Shown here piece by piece: positions 34,726 through 44,248 of a stretch of DNA of 64,000 bases. Both the position numbers and the translations under genes were made by a program. How positions within the stretch are numbered: the first letter of the stretch is position 1; every line of letters begins with the position of its first letter. The DNA is from Nocardia ninae NBRC 108245 (GTDB taxonomy: Bacteria; Actinomycetota; Actinomycetes; Mycobacteriales; Mycobacteriaceae): positions 37,354-101,353 of the forward strand of contig NZ_BJXA01000029.1 in assembly GCF_007990755.1 (NCBI RefSeq), written 5' to 3'. The notes under the pieces were generated by a model. The model ran no database searches. It worked only from the letters and a program-made list of their open reading frames with translations, and had not been told where the DNA came from.

Positions 34726-36407
34726 CAGGATGGTCCTTTCGCGGCGGCGGGCGTGGGTATGGCGGACAACAGCTCACGGGTGTACTCGTGCTGCGGGTTG
34801 TCGAAAATCGCTGCGGTCGGACCGGATTCGACGATGCGGCCGTGCCGCATGACCGCGACATGGTCACTGATCCGGCGGACCACCGCGAGGTCGTGCGAGA
34901 TGAACAGATAGCTCAGCGCCAGCTCGGCCTGTAGCCGGTCGAGCAGCTCGAGGATCTGCGCTTGGACGGAGGCGTCGAGCGCGGAGACCGGTTCGTCCAG
35001 CACCAGCAGGTCCGGGTGCAGGGCGAGCGCGCGGGCGATGGCGACGCGCTGACGCTGTCCGCCGGACAGTTCCGCGGGCCGGCGCTGTGCGAAGTGCTCC
35101 GGCAGTGCCACCTGCCTGAGCAGTTCGGCGACCCGGGCCTGCCTGGCCGCGCGGTCACCAACTCCGTACGCGCGCAACGGTTCTTCGATGATGGTGCCGA
35201 CCCGCCAGCGCGGATCGAGCGAGGAGTACGGGTTCTGGTACACCACCTGGAATCGTTGGCGCAGGGCCCGCAACCGGGTGCCGCGCAACCGGGTCAGTTC
35301 CTGCCCGTCGAAGGTGACCCGGCCGCTGTCGGGTTCGGTGAGCCGCAGCGCGATTCGGGCGGTGGTCGACTTGCCCGAGCCGGATTCGCCTACCAGCGAG
35401 AGAGTTTCGCCACGACCGAGCTCGAAGCCGACCCCGGCCACCGCAGTCACCGAACCACCCGCCTGTGCGCGAAAGCGCTTGCGCACCTCGCGCAACGCCA
35501 GCAACGGCGCACCCTCGCGCGGCTTGGGTGTCCGATAGGCGACCGCGGGCGCCAGGCTCGGCGAGGCGGCGAGCAGCCGCTTCGTGTAGGGATGGCGCGG
35601 AGCCGCAAGCACCGTCGCGGTGGGCCCGCTCTCCACGATCTCGCCGCCGCTGAGCACCACGATCCGATCGGCGCGCTCGGCGGCCACCGCGAGATCGTGG
35701 GTGATCAGCAGCACCGCGGTGCCGTTGGCCGCGATCTGCGCGGCGAGCTGATCGAGCACCCGCCGCGCCACCGTGGCGTCCAGCGCGCTGGTCGGCTCGT
35801 CCGCGATCACCAGCTCCGGCCGGCAGGCCAGCGCGGACGCGATGAGCACCCGCTGCCGTTGCCCGCCCGAGAGTTCGTGCGGGTACTGCACTTCCCGCAG
35901 TTCCGGACGGTCCAGGCCCGCGTCGGCGAGCAGTTGGACCGCACGCTCACGCGCCGAATGCCGGTCGGCCAGCCGGTGCACCAGCAGCGCCTCGGCCACC
36001 TGTTCGCCCACGCGCCGTACCGGATTCAGCGACAACCCGGGATCCTGTGGCACGAACCCGATGCGCGCGCCGCGCAGCCGTTGCAGTGCCCGCTCGGATC
36101 CGGTGTCGACGACCTTGCCGTCGAACGCGATGGTCCCACCGGTGATCTCGGCATCGGCCCCGAGCAAGCCGATCACCGACTGCGCGAGAGTGGACTTACC
36201 CGAACCGGATTCGCCGACCAGGGCCACCACTTCGCCACGGGACACACTGAGCGAGACTCCGGCCAACGCGGTCACATCACCGGAGTCGGACCGGTAGCGG
36301 ACGCGCAGATTGTCGATCCGCAACAGTGGACCGGGGTACTGTCCCGCGGCAGTCGAGGGCAGCTGTTCTTCGGTTGGTGCCGCCTGCGGCGAAGTAGTGC
36401 TGGTCAT
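34725..36407 (-). CDS. Oligopeptide-type ABC transporter, fused dual ATP-binding protein (DppD-DppF)
   Basis: 560 residues from ATG 36407, overlapping the permease stop by 4 nt. Two complete ABC domains in tandem: Walker A GESGSGKST appears twice (about residues 63 and 335), with signatures LSGGQRQRV and Walker B segments LVIADEPTSALD and LLVLDEPVSALD. It powers the two DppB/DppC-type permeases encoded just upstream. In this operon the importer probably brings in the substrate of the LLM monooxygenases rather than ordinary peptides; that is inference from context. Confidence 0.92.
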   Translation of the reverse strand: MTSTTSPQAAPTEEQLPSTAAGQYPGPLLRIDNLRVRYRSDSGDVTALAGVSLSVSRGEVVALVGESGSGKSTLAQSVIGLLGADAEITGGTIAFDGKVVDTGSERALQRLRGARIGFVPQDPGLSLNPVRRVGEQVAEALLVHRLADRHSARERAVQLLADAGLDRPELREVQYPHELSGGQRQRVLIASALACRPELVIADEPTSALDATVARRVLDQLAAQIAANGTAVLLITHDLAVAAERADRIVVLSGGEIVESGPTATVLAAPRHPYTKRLLAASPSLAPAVAYRTPKPREGAPLLALREVRKRFRAQAGGSVTAVAGVGFELGRGETLSLVGESGSGKSTTARIALRLTEPDSGRVTFDGQELTRLRGTRLRALRQRFQVVYQNPYSSLDPRWRVGTIIEEPLRAYGVGDRAARQARVAELLRQVALPEHFAQRRPAELSGGQRQRVAIARALALHPDLLVLDEPVSALDASVQAQILELLDRLQAELALSYLFISHDLAVVRRISDHVAVMRHGRIVESGPTAAIFDNPQHEYTRELLSAIPTPAAAKGPS

Positions 36408-37276
36408 AGCTGTTCGTTCCTTCCAACGGCGCGCCCGAGACGCTGGGCGGCCACGACCACCGCGATGATGACCAGGCCGGGCAGAGTGGTCATCCACCAC
36501 GCGGTGGCGAGGTAGTTGCGGCCCTCGGAGATGAGCGAACCCCATTCGGGCGTAGGCGGTTTCGCGCCGTAACCGAGGAAACTCAGGGCCGACACCGACA
36601 GCACGGCCATCCCGAACTCGACGGCGGCGAGCGCGAGCACCGGCTGATACGAGTTGGGCAGCACGTGCCGCAGTAACACCGTGTACCAGCGGACCCCCGA
36701 CGCGTGCGCGGCCTCGACATACACCGCGTGCCGCACCCGCAGCACCTCCGACCGCATCACCCTGGCGAAGTTGGCGACCAGCGAAACCCCCACCGCGATC
36801 GCCACATTGCGAGTGCCGAAGCCCAGGGCGGTGACCAGCGCCAGCGACAACAGCAGCGCCGGAATCGACAGCAATACATCCACGACGCGCATGACAACGG
36901 TGTCGACGATGCCGCCCGCCGCACCCGACAGCAGTCCGAGGACGGACCCGGCGATCAGCGCGATACCCACCGCCGCGAGCGTCGCGGTGAGCGAGAGCCC
37001 CGCGCCGTGCACCATGCGCGTGTACAGGTCGCGCCCGAGATTGTCGGTCCCGAACCAGTGCTCCGCGCTCGGCCCGCGAAACTTGTGCGCGGGCACGCCG
37101 GTCAGTGGATCGCCACCGGCGAACAGCGAAGGGAACAGCGCCCAGCCGACGGCGAGTGCCGCTACGAGACCGGACAGGATCAGGGCCACGTTGCCGCGCA
37201 ACCACTTCCAGCGCAGCACAGGCTTGCGCAGCCGCGGGAGGGCGGCACCTCGCCGCTCATCGATGACGTCAACCAT
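36404..37276 (-). CDS. Oligopeptide-type ABC permease (DppC-like)
   Basis: 290 residues from ATG 37276. Six membrane helices with the N-terminal segment, FGTDNLGRDLYTRMVHG before the first transport helix, and the EAA-type loop VEAAHASGVRWYTVLLRHVLPNSYQP (coupling to the ATPase). Typical DppC/OppC layout. It overlaps the DppB-like gene by 8 nt. Substrate not predictable from the permease. Confidence 0.92.
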   Translation of the reverse strand: MVDVIDERRGAALPRLRKPVLRWKWLRGNVALILSGLVAALAVGWALFPSLFAGGDPLTGVPAHKFRGPSAEHWFGTDNLGRDLYTRMVHGAGLSLTATLAAVGIALIAGSVLGLLSGAAGGIVDTVVMRVVDVLLSIPALLLSLALVTALGFGTRNVAIAVGVSLVANFARVMRSEVLRVRHAVYVEAAHASGVRWYTVLLRHVLPNSYQPVLALAAVEFGMAVLSVSALSFLGYGAKPPTPEWGSLISEGRNYLATAWWMTTLPGLVIIAVVVAAQRLGRAVGRNEQL

Positions 37277-38279
37277 GAATTGCCACCCCTTCGGCAGTGC
37301 CGCCGACCTTGTCGTTTGTCTTCTCGGGCGCCACCGCGCGCCGAGCACGCGCGGCGATGCGCGGATCGAGCAACGGATAGATCAGGTCCACCGCGAGATT
37401 CACCGTGACGAACACGGCCGAGGTGAGCAGCACGATGCCCTGCACCACCGGAATGTCCTGGGCCAGTACCGCGGTCTGGGTGAGGCGGCCGACGCCCTGC
37501 CTGGCGAAGACCGTCTCCACCACGACCGATCCGGCGAGCATGTTGCCGATCAGCACCCCGGCGATGGTGAAGGTGGGCACGCTGGCGGGGCGCAGCACAT
37601 GCTTGCGCTGCACCCACCAGCGCGAACCGCCCTTCGCCAACGCGACGTCGACGAACGGCTGCCGCCAGGTCGATTCGAGACCCGCGGCCAGCACCTGGGC
37701 GATCACCGCGCCGATCGGCAGGGCCAGGGTCAGGGCGGGCAGGACGGTGCCCGCGAAGCCGTGCCCACCGAAGGCCGGAGCGAGGCGCCATTGGAACGAG
37801 AACAATTGCAGCAGAAGCAAACCGGTCCAGAAGGTCGGCACCGAAACCCCGAGCGAAGGCAGGGCTTGGAGCACGGTGCGCAGCCACGGCCGCCGCGTGT
37901 AGGTCGCGGCGAACGCCAGCGTCACGCCACCGACGGTCGCGAAAAGCAGTGCCAGCCCGGCCAATCCGAGCGTTGCGGGCAGCGCGTCACCGATCGCGCC
38001 GGTCACCGGCTGACCGGTGCCGATCGAATGCCCGAGATCGCCACGCACCGCGTGCCCGAGCGCGGTCCAATACTGTTCCCACAGCGGCCGATCCAGCCCG
38101 TAGCGCGCCTGCAACTCGGCGATGGCGGCCTTGTCCACCGGCGTCCCCGCGCCGCCGCCGTCGGCCGCGATGGAGATCGGGTCGGCGGGCAGCAGGTAGA
38201 GCACCACGAAGGAGATGGTGAACGCCGCCCACAGCACCCAGACCGCCTGCAGGACCCGCAGAGCCAGATAGCGCGCCAT
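37269..38279 (-). CDS. Oligopeptide-type ABC permease (DppB-like)
   Basis: 336 residues, ATG 38279. It shows the DppB N-terminus (MARYLALRVLQAVWVLWAAFTISFVVLYLLPADP), a large extracytoplasmic loop with ELQARYGLDRPLWEQYW, GDLGHSIGTGQPV, and the EAA-like loop DVALAKGGSRWWVQRKHVLRPA. Forms the heterodimeric pore with the DppC-like subunit. Two bases separate its start from the binding-protein stop. Confidence 0.92.
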   Translation of the reverse strand: MARYLALRVLQAVWVLWAAFTISFVVLYLLPADPISIAADGGGAGTPVDKAAIAELQARYGLDRPLWEQYWTALGHAVRGDLGHSIGTGQPVTGAIGDALPATLGLAGLALLFATVGGVTLAFAATYTRRPWLRTVLQALPSLGVSVPTFWTGLLLLQLFSFQWRLAPAFGGHGFAGTVLPALTLALPIGAVIAQVLAAGLESTWRQPFVDVALAKGGSRWWVQRKHVLRPASVPTFTIAGVLIGNMLAGSVVVETVFARQGVGRLTQTAVLAQDIPVVQGIVLLTSAVFVTVNLAVDLIYPLLDPRIAARARRAVAPEKTNDKVGGTAEGVAIHG

Positions 38280-38281
38280 CG

Positions 38282-39901
38282 CTACCGCCCGCTCAGCCAG
38301 GCGTCGAAGAACTGTAGTCGCGCCGAGGCCTCGAACTTCAGATCCTGGGCGGTGCTGCCCGCGTCGATCGCCTGGGACAGCTCCACCGTCGGGATCAACA
38401 GCCCGGCGTCGAGCACCTGTTGCTGGGCCGTGTGGATGAGGCCGTTACGGACGGTGGTGTCGACTGTGCTCAACTGGCCGTTCAGTGCGTCGTCGAGCGC
38501 CGGAATAGGCCCTCGCACATTGAGATTGCGGCCGTCCAAACCGAACGAGGTGCGCAGGATGTCCCCGTCCGCGCGGGTGGTGTTGCCGTAGCTACTGTCG
38601 AAGTCCTTGGCGTTCTGCCGTGCCGTCGACTCGGCGCCCGACACCAGGTCCAGCTCGAGCTCGACCCCGACCTGCCGCAGCTGTTGCTGTACCAGTTCGA
38701 TGATCGCCTGGTTGCCCGCGAACACCTGACTGAACAACACCGAGAACGACAGCCGCTCACCGTTTTTCACCCGGATGCCGTCACCACCGGGCACCCAGCC
38801 CGCCTGGTCGAGAATGTGGCGGGCCTTGCCGGGGTCGTAGGCCAGCCGGTCCGAAAGGTCCTGGTAGCCGGGCGTGCTGCTGGCCAGCGGACTGGTCGCC
38901 GGCTTGAACTGCGGCCCGAGCACGGTCTCCACCAACTGCTTACGGTCGATCGCGGGTAGCAGCGCCCGACGCACCGCCGGATCGCGCAGCGGGCCGCGGG
39001 TCACATTGGTCTGGAAGCCGAACGGCACACCGGGATTCGCGGTGCTGAGCACCCGTCCGCCCGCCGCCTCGATCTGTGCTGCGTCCTGCGGCAGCGCATC
39101 GCTGATCGCGTCGAGCTGCGCCGAGGCGAGACTGCCGGTGCGCACGCCGGATTCGGGCACCACGGTGAATTCGATCTTGTCCAGGTAAGCCTCGCCGCGG
39201 TGCGCGAACACCGCCGAACCCCACTGATACCCGGCGCGCTTGGCCAGCGTGACCGAGGCGTCCTGGCGGTAGCCCGCGTAGGTGAACGGCCCGCTGGCGA
39301 TATTGTCGCCGAGGCAGCGCTGCTCGGCCGGCTTGGCGGTGGTGGCCTCGGCCAGAATGCCGAGCTGGGTGGTCGAGGACGCCTGCAGGAACTGCGCGTT
39401 CGGCTTGCTGAACTCCACTCGCGCGGTCAGCCGGTCCACGGCGGTGGTGGCGACGTAGTTGGTGAGGTAGCTGGACGCCAACGGCGATTTGGCGGACCCG
39501 AGTTTGATGATCGAGTCGAAGGTCTTACCCACCGACTCCGCTGTGAGCGGCGTGCCATCGCTGAAGGTGACGCCGTCGGTGAGATAGAAGGTGAACACCT
39601 TCGCATCGGGCGTGACCTCCCAGCGCTGCGCCAGCCACGGCTTCAGCTCACCGGTCTTCGGATCCTGATCGGTCAGCGAGTCGACGATCTGGCGAGTCAC
39701 GTACAGGGTTTGGTTGGTGCCCGACTGTGCGGGATCCGAGCAGGTGGGGGCCTGCGACAGGCCATAGCGCAGGGTGCCGCCCGGCTTCGGCGGTCCCGCG
39801 TCGCCGCCCGGCGCGGCCGAATCAGTGCCGCAGGCAGCCATCGTGGTAGCCGTGGCCAATGCGCCTGCCAGCGCGGCAATTCGGTGACGGGAACGGATCA
39901 C
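38282..39901 (-). CDS. Family 5 extracellular substrate-binding lipoprotein
   Basis: 539 residues. The N-terminus MIRSRHRIAALAGALATATT ends in a lipobox (TMAAC, Cys at about residue 24), so it is anchored by lipid outside the membrane. The mature part is the SBP_bac_5 fold (GGTLRYGLSQAPTCSDPAQ, DSLTDQDPKTGELKPWLAQRWEV, FSDGTPLTAESVGKTFD, DNIASGPF). It delivers ligand to the DppBC-type permease. The family binds peptides, nickel chelates, opines and sulfur compounds such as glutathione; the ligand here is unknown. Confidence 0.9.
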   Translation of the reverse strand: MIRSRHRIAALAGALATATTMAACGTDSAAPGGDAGPPKPGGTLRYGLSQAPTCSDPAQSGTNQTLYVTRQIVDSLTDQDPKTGELKPWLAQRWEVTPDAKVFTFYLTDGVTFSDGTPLTAESVGKTFDSIIKLGSAKSPLASSYLTNYVATTAVDRLTARVEFSKPNAQFLQASSTTQLGILAEATTAKPAEQRCLGDNIASGPFTYAGYRQDASVTLAKRAGYQWGSAVFAHRGEAYLDKIEFTVVPESGVRTGSLASAQLDAISDALPQDAAQIEAAGGRVLSTANPGVPFGFQTNVTRGPLRDPAVRRALLPAIDRKQLVETVLGPQFKPATSPLASSTPGYQDLSDRLAYDPGKARHILDQAGWVPGGDGIRVKNGERLSFSVLFSQVFAGNQAIIELVQQQLRQVGVELELDLVSGAESTARQNAKDFDSSYGNTTRADGDILRTSFGLDGRNLNVRGPIPALDDALNGQLSTVDTTVRNGLIHTAQQQVLDAGLLIPTVELSQAIDAGSTAQDLKFEASARLQFFDAWLSGR

Positions 39902-40983
39902 GATGTGACTCCAGAAGTTTCGGTAGGGACGAGTTCGGCGCCGGCGGCCAACGGGCGGCTCGGGATTCGGCGGCGCAACTCCGGCGCCACCTCGGTTTGG
40001 AACAGCGCGAGGCTGTCCAGGTAGTCGATCTCGGGGCGACCGTCCCGCTCGGCGGACAGGTGGATCACCTCGTGCCCGAAGTGCTCGTGCTGCCTGCCGA
40101 CCTTGTCGATCACCTGCTCCGGGCTGCCGACCAGAGCCGAACTGCGAGTGACGAAGTCGTCGAGCGTCTCGAACACGATCGGCAGGCCGAGGGTGCGCGC
40201 CAACGCGAGACGCGCCTCGAAGATCGGCCGATAGGTGTCGAGCGCCTGCTGGGACGTGCGGGCGACATGGAATCCCGCCGTACCCGCGCCGACCAGCGCA
40301 TCGGCCGGGTTGTGCCCGTAGAACTCCCAGCGCTCCCGATAGTGGCGGACCAGTTCGGCGTACGGCTCGATCGGGTTGGTCACATTCGCCGAGAACAGCG
40401 GATCACCTTGGCGTGCGGCCAGTTCCACGGAATCGCGGCTGGTCGCGCTGCCGTGCCAGATCCGGATCTCGGGCTGCCACGGCCGCGGCAGCGCCTTGGC
40501 GTTCGTCAGCGCAGGCCGGAACCGGCCGGACCAGGTGACGTTCTCGCTGTGCCAGAGCGCCCGAAACAGGTCGTAGCCTTCGTGATTGCGGTCCCACTGA
40601 TCGTCGGTGGTGACGTGGAACAGCTCGGCCTGTGCGGCCCCGTTGCCCTTGCCGATGATCAGCTCCAGGCGGCCGCCGGACAGATTGTCCAGCGTCGAGT
40701 AGTCCTCGAAGGCGCGCACCGGATCCAGCAGGCTGAGCGTGGTGACGGCGGTGAACAGCGTGATGCGGGAGGTGACGGCGGCGATGTGACTGAGGATCAC
40801 CGGGGGAGCCGAGGACAGGAACGGATCCTCGTGCCGCTCGCCGACGGCGAAGCCGTCATAGCCGAGATCCTCGGCCAACCTGGCCTGTGCGACAACGTCG
40901 CGCAGCCGCTCCCTGGTGCCGGGCAGCCTACCGGTCGTCGGATCGGGCACCCGGGTGACCAGGGTGAACAGGAGAAACTTCAT
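39898..40983 (-). CDS. LLM-class flavin-dependent oxidoreductase
   Basis: 361 residues, ATG 40983; both ends overlap neighbours by 4 nt. A luciferase-like TIM barrel with FAVGERHEDPFLSSAPPVILSHIAAVTSRITLFTAVT-type sequence (written here in part), LDNLSGGRLELIIGKGNG and IRIWHGSATSRDSVELAARQGDPLFSAN. It is the fourth LLM enzyme of the operon and differs from the others in subfamily, so the operon may act on several substrates or on successive steps. Confidence 0.85.
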   Translation of the reverse strand: MKFLLFTLVTRVPDPTTGRLPGTRERLRDVVAQARLAEDLGYDGFAVGERHEDPFLSSAPPVILSHIAAVTSRITLFTAVTTLSLLDPVRAFEDYSTLDNLSGGRLELIIGKGNGAAQAELFHVTTDDQWDRNHEGYDLFRALWHSENVTWSGRFRPALTNAKALPRPWQPEIRIWHGSATSRDSVELAARQGDPLFSANVTNPIEPYAELVRHYRERWEFYGHNPADALVGAGTAGFHVARTSQQALDTYRPIFEARLALARTLGLPIVFETLDDFVTRSSALVGSPEQVIDKVGRQHEHFGHEVIHLSAERDGRPEIDYLDSLALFQTEVAPELRRRIPSRPLAAGAELVPTETSGVTS

Positions 40984-41507
40984 GCGGATGCTCCCAGTGC
41001 GTCGGTGACCGCGGGCAGTCGCTTCTCGAACGGGTGCTTGCCGAGCTCCTCGGCGGGCACGGCCGGGTCGTAGAGCGCGGTGTAGCCGGCGGCGAGGTAG
41101 AGGCCGACGGCTTCGGGTTGCCGCGGACCGGTGGTCAGGTAGATGCGCCGGTAGCCGCGCCGCTCGATCTCGGCCTCGAGCTGTGCGAGCACGAACAGCC
41201 CGAGTCCCTGCCTGCGGTGTTCGCGGGCCGTCCAGATCCGTTTGAGCTCAGCGGTTTCCGCGTCGTAGCGCTGGAAGGCCCCGCCGGCCACCGGCTCGCT
41301 GTCGCGGGTGACGACCAGCAGCGCGCCGTGCGGCGGCGCGAACTCGGTGGCCGGATAGTCGCGCAGCGACGCGTGCATCTCACCGGGGCTGCGGCCGTAG
41401 CGGCTGCTGTACTCGACGGCGAGTTCGGCGAGCAGCGGCGCCGCCAGTGGGTCGTCCTGGGCGACCCGGTGCACCCGCAGGTCCTGTGCCGAAAGCTGTT
41501 GCGTCAC
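40980..41507 (-). CDS. GNAT family N-acetyltransferase
   Basis: 175 residues. The acetyl-CoA site is clear in LKRIWTAREHRRQGLGLFVLAQLEAEIERRG (about residues 89-119, containing RRQGLG), followed by YLTTGPRQPEAVGLYLAAGYTAL. It may acetylate an amino group of an imported amine or amino acid to protect or trap it. In operons for cysteine or cystine use, GNAT enzymes sometimes N-acetylate cysteine derivatives; this is analogy only. Confidence 0.88.
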   Translation of the reverse strand: MTQQLSAQDLRVHRVAQDDPLAAPLLAELAVEYSSRYGRSPGEMHASLRDYPATEFAPPHGALLVVTRDSEPVAGGAFQRYDAETAELKRIWTAREHRRQGLGLFVLAQLEAEIERRGYRRIYLTTGPRQPEAVGLYLAAGYTALYDPAVPAEELGKHPFEKRLPAVTDALGASA

Positions 41508-41511
41508 CGGG

Positions 41512-42480
41512 TCACCGCTGCTTCGGTAGGCCGGGCGGGTTGATCCGCGACTCGGTGACCTGCTCGCTCTGCAGGCCCCACCGATCGATCACCTGCTGGT
41601 AGGTGCCGGTTTCGATGGCGTGGTTCAGTGCCCGCTGGACGGCGGTGACCAGCCCGCTGTTCTTCTTGGTGAGCACCGCGATCTCGCCCTGCAGCGCGTC
41701 GCCCGCGCCGGAGAAGGTGCCGAGGATCTTGGTCTGCTTCGCGGTGGCCGTGTGGTAGATCGCGGTCGGGTTGGGGCCGATGAAGCCGTCCAGCCGCTGC
41801 GAGGCGAGCGCCAGGTAGTAGTCGCTGGTCTGCTGGAAGTAGGCGATGTCGATGGGCGCCAGGCCTTGCGCGCGGTTCTGCTCGTTCCATTTCACCAGCA
41901 GCTGTTCCTGATTGGTTCCGCTGCCGACGCCGATTCGCTTGCCCGCCAGGCTCGTACGGTCCTTGAACTCGAGGGTGCTCTGCGCGGGTACCTCCAGCGC
42001 GACGGTGTCGTGGCGGTAGGTGGCGAAGTCGTACTTCTCTTTGCGCTCCTCGGTCACCGTCACGTTGGAGACGAAGGCGTCGACCTCACCGGAGTCGATG
42101 CGCACGAAGTTCTGCGCCCAATCCGCCACCCGCACATCCAGTTTCAGGCCGAGGATATCGGCGACGAGCGACGCGAAATCGATCTCCGAGCCGACCACGG
42201 TCTTGTCGTCGTCGGCGTAGAAACGCAGCGGCGGCGCGGTACCTGACGAGCCGGTCACCACGAGGGTGCCGCGGCCCCGAATCGCTTGCGGCACTTCGGC
42301 GGCGATGCTGTCCACCTTGGCCGCGCGGACCCGGCCGGTCTGCGCGGCGGAGAGGTCGAAGGTGATCGCACCGGTGGGCGCGGATTCCGCGTCGGGGTCG
42401 GTGCAGCCGGTGGCCAGCAGTACGACCGCGGTCGCGGCGGCGGTGGCCAGGGCGGAGAGCTTCATCGGAAACCTGTTCAT
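41512..42480 (-). CDS. Family 3 (polar amino acid) substrate-binding lipoprotein
   Basis: 322 residues with a lipobox (LLATGC, Cys about residue 26). The SBP_bac_3 fold is visible: RGTLVVTGSSGTAPPLRFYADDDKTVVGSEIDFASLVADILGL (ligand lobe start), EVDAFVSNVTVTEERKEKYDF, LAGKRIGVGSGTNQE, and DGFIGPNPTAI. It feeds the polar amino acid permease and ATPase encoded upstream. Cystine or a related sulfur amino acid is a plausible ligand given the riboswitch, but residues alone do not prove it. Confidence 0.9.
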   Translation of the reverse strand: MNRFPMKLSALATAAATAVVLLATGCTDPDAESAPTGAITFDLSAAQTGRVRAAKVDSIAAEVPQAIRGRGTLVVTGSSGTAPPLRFYADDDKTVVGSEIDFASLVADILGLKLDVRVADWAQNFVRIDSGEVDAFVSNVTVTEERKEKYDFATYRHDTVALEVPAQSTLEFKDRTSLAGKRIGVGSGTNQEQLLVKWNEQNRAQGLAPIDIAYFQQTSDYYLALASQRLDGFIGPNPTAIYHTATAKQTKILGTFSGAGDALQGEIAVLTKKNSGLVTAVQRALNHAIETGTYQQVIDRWGLQSEQVTESRINPPGLPKQR

Positions 42481-43247
42481 CAGCGGACTCGGGAGAGGAA
42501 GGCGCGGGTGCGCGGGTGGCGTGGGTTATCGAGGACCGCATCGGGTGTGCCCTGTTCGACGATCGCGCCCGCGTCGAGAAACACCACGGTGTCGGCGATC
42601 TCCCGGGCGAAGCCGATCTCGTGGGTGACGATCACCAGCGCGGTGCCGCCGTGCGCGAGATCGCGGATCACGTCGAGCACCTCGCCGACCAGTTCGGGGT
42701 CCAGCGCGGAGGTCGGTTCGTCGAACAGGATCACCCTGGGGCGCAGAGCAAGTGCTCGCGCGATCGCCACCCGCTGCTGCTGCCCACCGGACAGCCTGCG
42801 CGGGTAGGCGTCGGCGAGCTCGCCGATGCCCACTCGTTCCAGCAGGATTCGTGCCTCCGCCTCGACTTCCTTGCGGTCGCGGCGTTGCGCGGAAAGCGGT
42901 GCGAGCGTGACATTGTCGAGCACCGTCAGATGCGGGAAGAGATTGAAGTTCTGGAAGACGAACCCGATGCGGGAGCGCTGCTTGCGCACCTCGCGGTCGG
43001 GCAGCGCGTGCAAGGTGTTGCGGCGCAGCCGATATCCGATCAGCTCGCCGTCGATGCGCACCGTGCCCGCGTCCAGAGCCTCCAGATGATTGAGCACGCG
43101 CAGCAGGGTGGACTTGCCGGAGCCGGACGGGCCGATCACGGTCACCACCTCGCCGGAGCGCACTGTCAGATCGACTCCGCGCAGGACCTCCTGTGCGCCA
43201 TAGGATTTGCGGACGCCGCGGACCTCGACGGCGGGCGCGGCGGTCAT
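42480..43247 (-). CDS. Polar amino acid ABC transporter ATP-binding protein
   Basis: 255 residues. Single ABC domain with Walker A GPSGSGKSTLLR (about residues 38-49), Q-loop FVFQNFNLFPHLT, signature LSGGQQQRV, Walker B VILFDEPTSALD and H-loop IVTHEIGFA. This subtype (GlnQ/TcyC-like) works with a GlnP-type permease. It overlaps the permease stop by 4 nt and shares one base with the binding-protein start. Confidence 0.93.
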   Translation of the reverse strand: MTAAPAVEVRGVRKSYGAQEVLRGVDLTVRSGEVVTVIGPSGSGKSTLLRVLNHLEALDAGTVRIDGELIGYRLRRNTLHALPDREVRKQRSRIGFVFQNFNLFPHLTVLDNVTLAPLSAQRRDRKEVEAEARILLERVGIGELADAYPRRLSGGQQQRVAIARALALRPRVILFDEPTSALDPELVGEVLDVIRDLAHGGTALVIVTHEIGFAREIADTVVFLDAGAIVEQGTPDAVLDNPRHPRTRAFLSRVR

Positions 43248-44248
43248 CGGGTCGCTCCACGCGGTGCGGTGGCGCCGGATTCGGCGACTTCACGCAGCTT
43301 CTGCCAGGCCCGGTGGACCGGTGACGGCGGTGGCGTGCGTTGAGTGCCTTTGGCGTAGTGCCGTTCGATGTAGTACTGCGCCACCGACAGAATGGTGGTG
43401 AGCACGATGTACCAGGCGGTGGCCACCAGCAGCAGCGGCACCACCCGGCCGTTGCGTCCGTAGATCACCTGGACCTGGTAGAACAGTTCCGCGATCGCCA
43501 TCACCGACACGATCGAGGTGCCCTTGAACAGGCTGATCACCTCGTTGGTCGCATTGGGCAGGATCGACCGCATGGCCTGCGGAACCACGATGGTGCGGAA
43601 CTGGCGCACCCGTGGAATGCCCAGCGCGGCAGCGGCTTCCAGCTGCCCGGCATCGACGGAGATGATGCCCGCCCGGATGATCTCGGCCGAATACGCCGCC
43701 TGATGCAGCGCGAGCCCGATCACCGCCGCGGTGAACCCGCTGATCACGCCGTTCACCTCGAAGGTGAAGAAAGCGGGACCGAACGGGATGCCGACCGACA
43801 GCGTGTTGTACAGGTAGGCGATGTTGAACCAGAACAACAGTTGCACGATGAGCGGGATCGAGCGGAACGCCCAGATGTAGCACCAGGAGATCACCCGCAA
43901 CACCGGGTTGCCGGACAGTCGCGCGATGGCCAGCGCGGTGCCGAGCAGGAACCCGAGAGCGGTACCCCACGCGGTGAGTTCCAGGGTCACCTTCAGTGCG
44001 GCGAGCACCGACTTCGCGGTGATGTACTGCGCGAAGGTCGGCCAATCCCAGCCGGGATTCGTGACCAGACCGTGGATGAACTGTGCGAGCAGGATGAGCG
44101 CGATCGCACTGACCACCCAGCGCCACGGGTGCCGGGTCTTGGCGACGGTGGGTGCGGCATCCTCGGCATCGGGCAGGTGAGTCGTAGGGGCGACCGGGTC
44201 GTCGCCGGCGTCGGTTTCGCCAGGTACGGCGGTGGCGGACGCACTCAT
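43244..44248 (-). CDS. Polar amino acid ABC transporter permease
   Basis: 334 residues. A ~70-residue charged N-terminal extension precedes five to six membrane helices and the His/Glu/Gln/Arg permease motif GTALGFLLGTALAIARLS, with the coupling loop EAAAALGIPRVRQFRTIVVPQA. ATG 44248 overlaps the stop of the preceding micro-ORF (ATGA) and has GAGG at 7-nt spacing inside that micro-ORF. First structural gene of the 14-gene operon. Confidence 0.92.
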   Translation of the reverse strand: MSASATAVPGETDAGDDPVAPTTHLPDAEDAAPTVAKTRHPWRWVVSAIALILLAQFIHGLVTNPGWDWPTFAQYITAKSVLAALKVTLELTAWGTALGFLLGTALAIARLSGNPVLRVISWCYIWAFRSIPLIVQLLFWFNIAYLYNTLSVGIPFGPAFFTFEVNGVISGFTAAVIGLALHQAAYSAEIIRAGIISVDAGQLEAAAALGIPRVRQFRTIVVPQAMRSILPNATNEVISLFKGTSIVSVMAIAELFYQVQVIYGRNGRVVPLLLVATAWYIVLTTILSVAQYYIERHYAKGTQRTPPPSPVHRAWQKLREVAESGATAPRGATR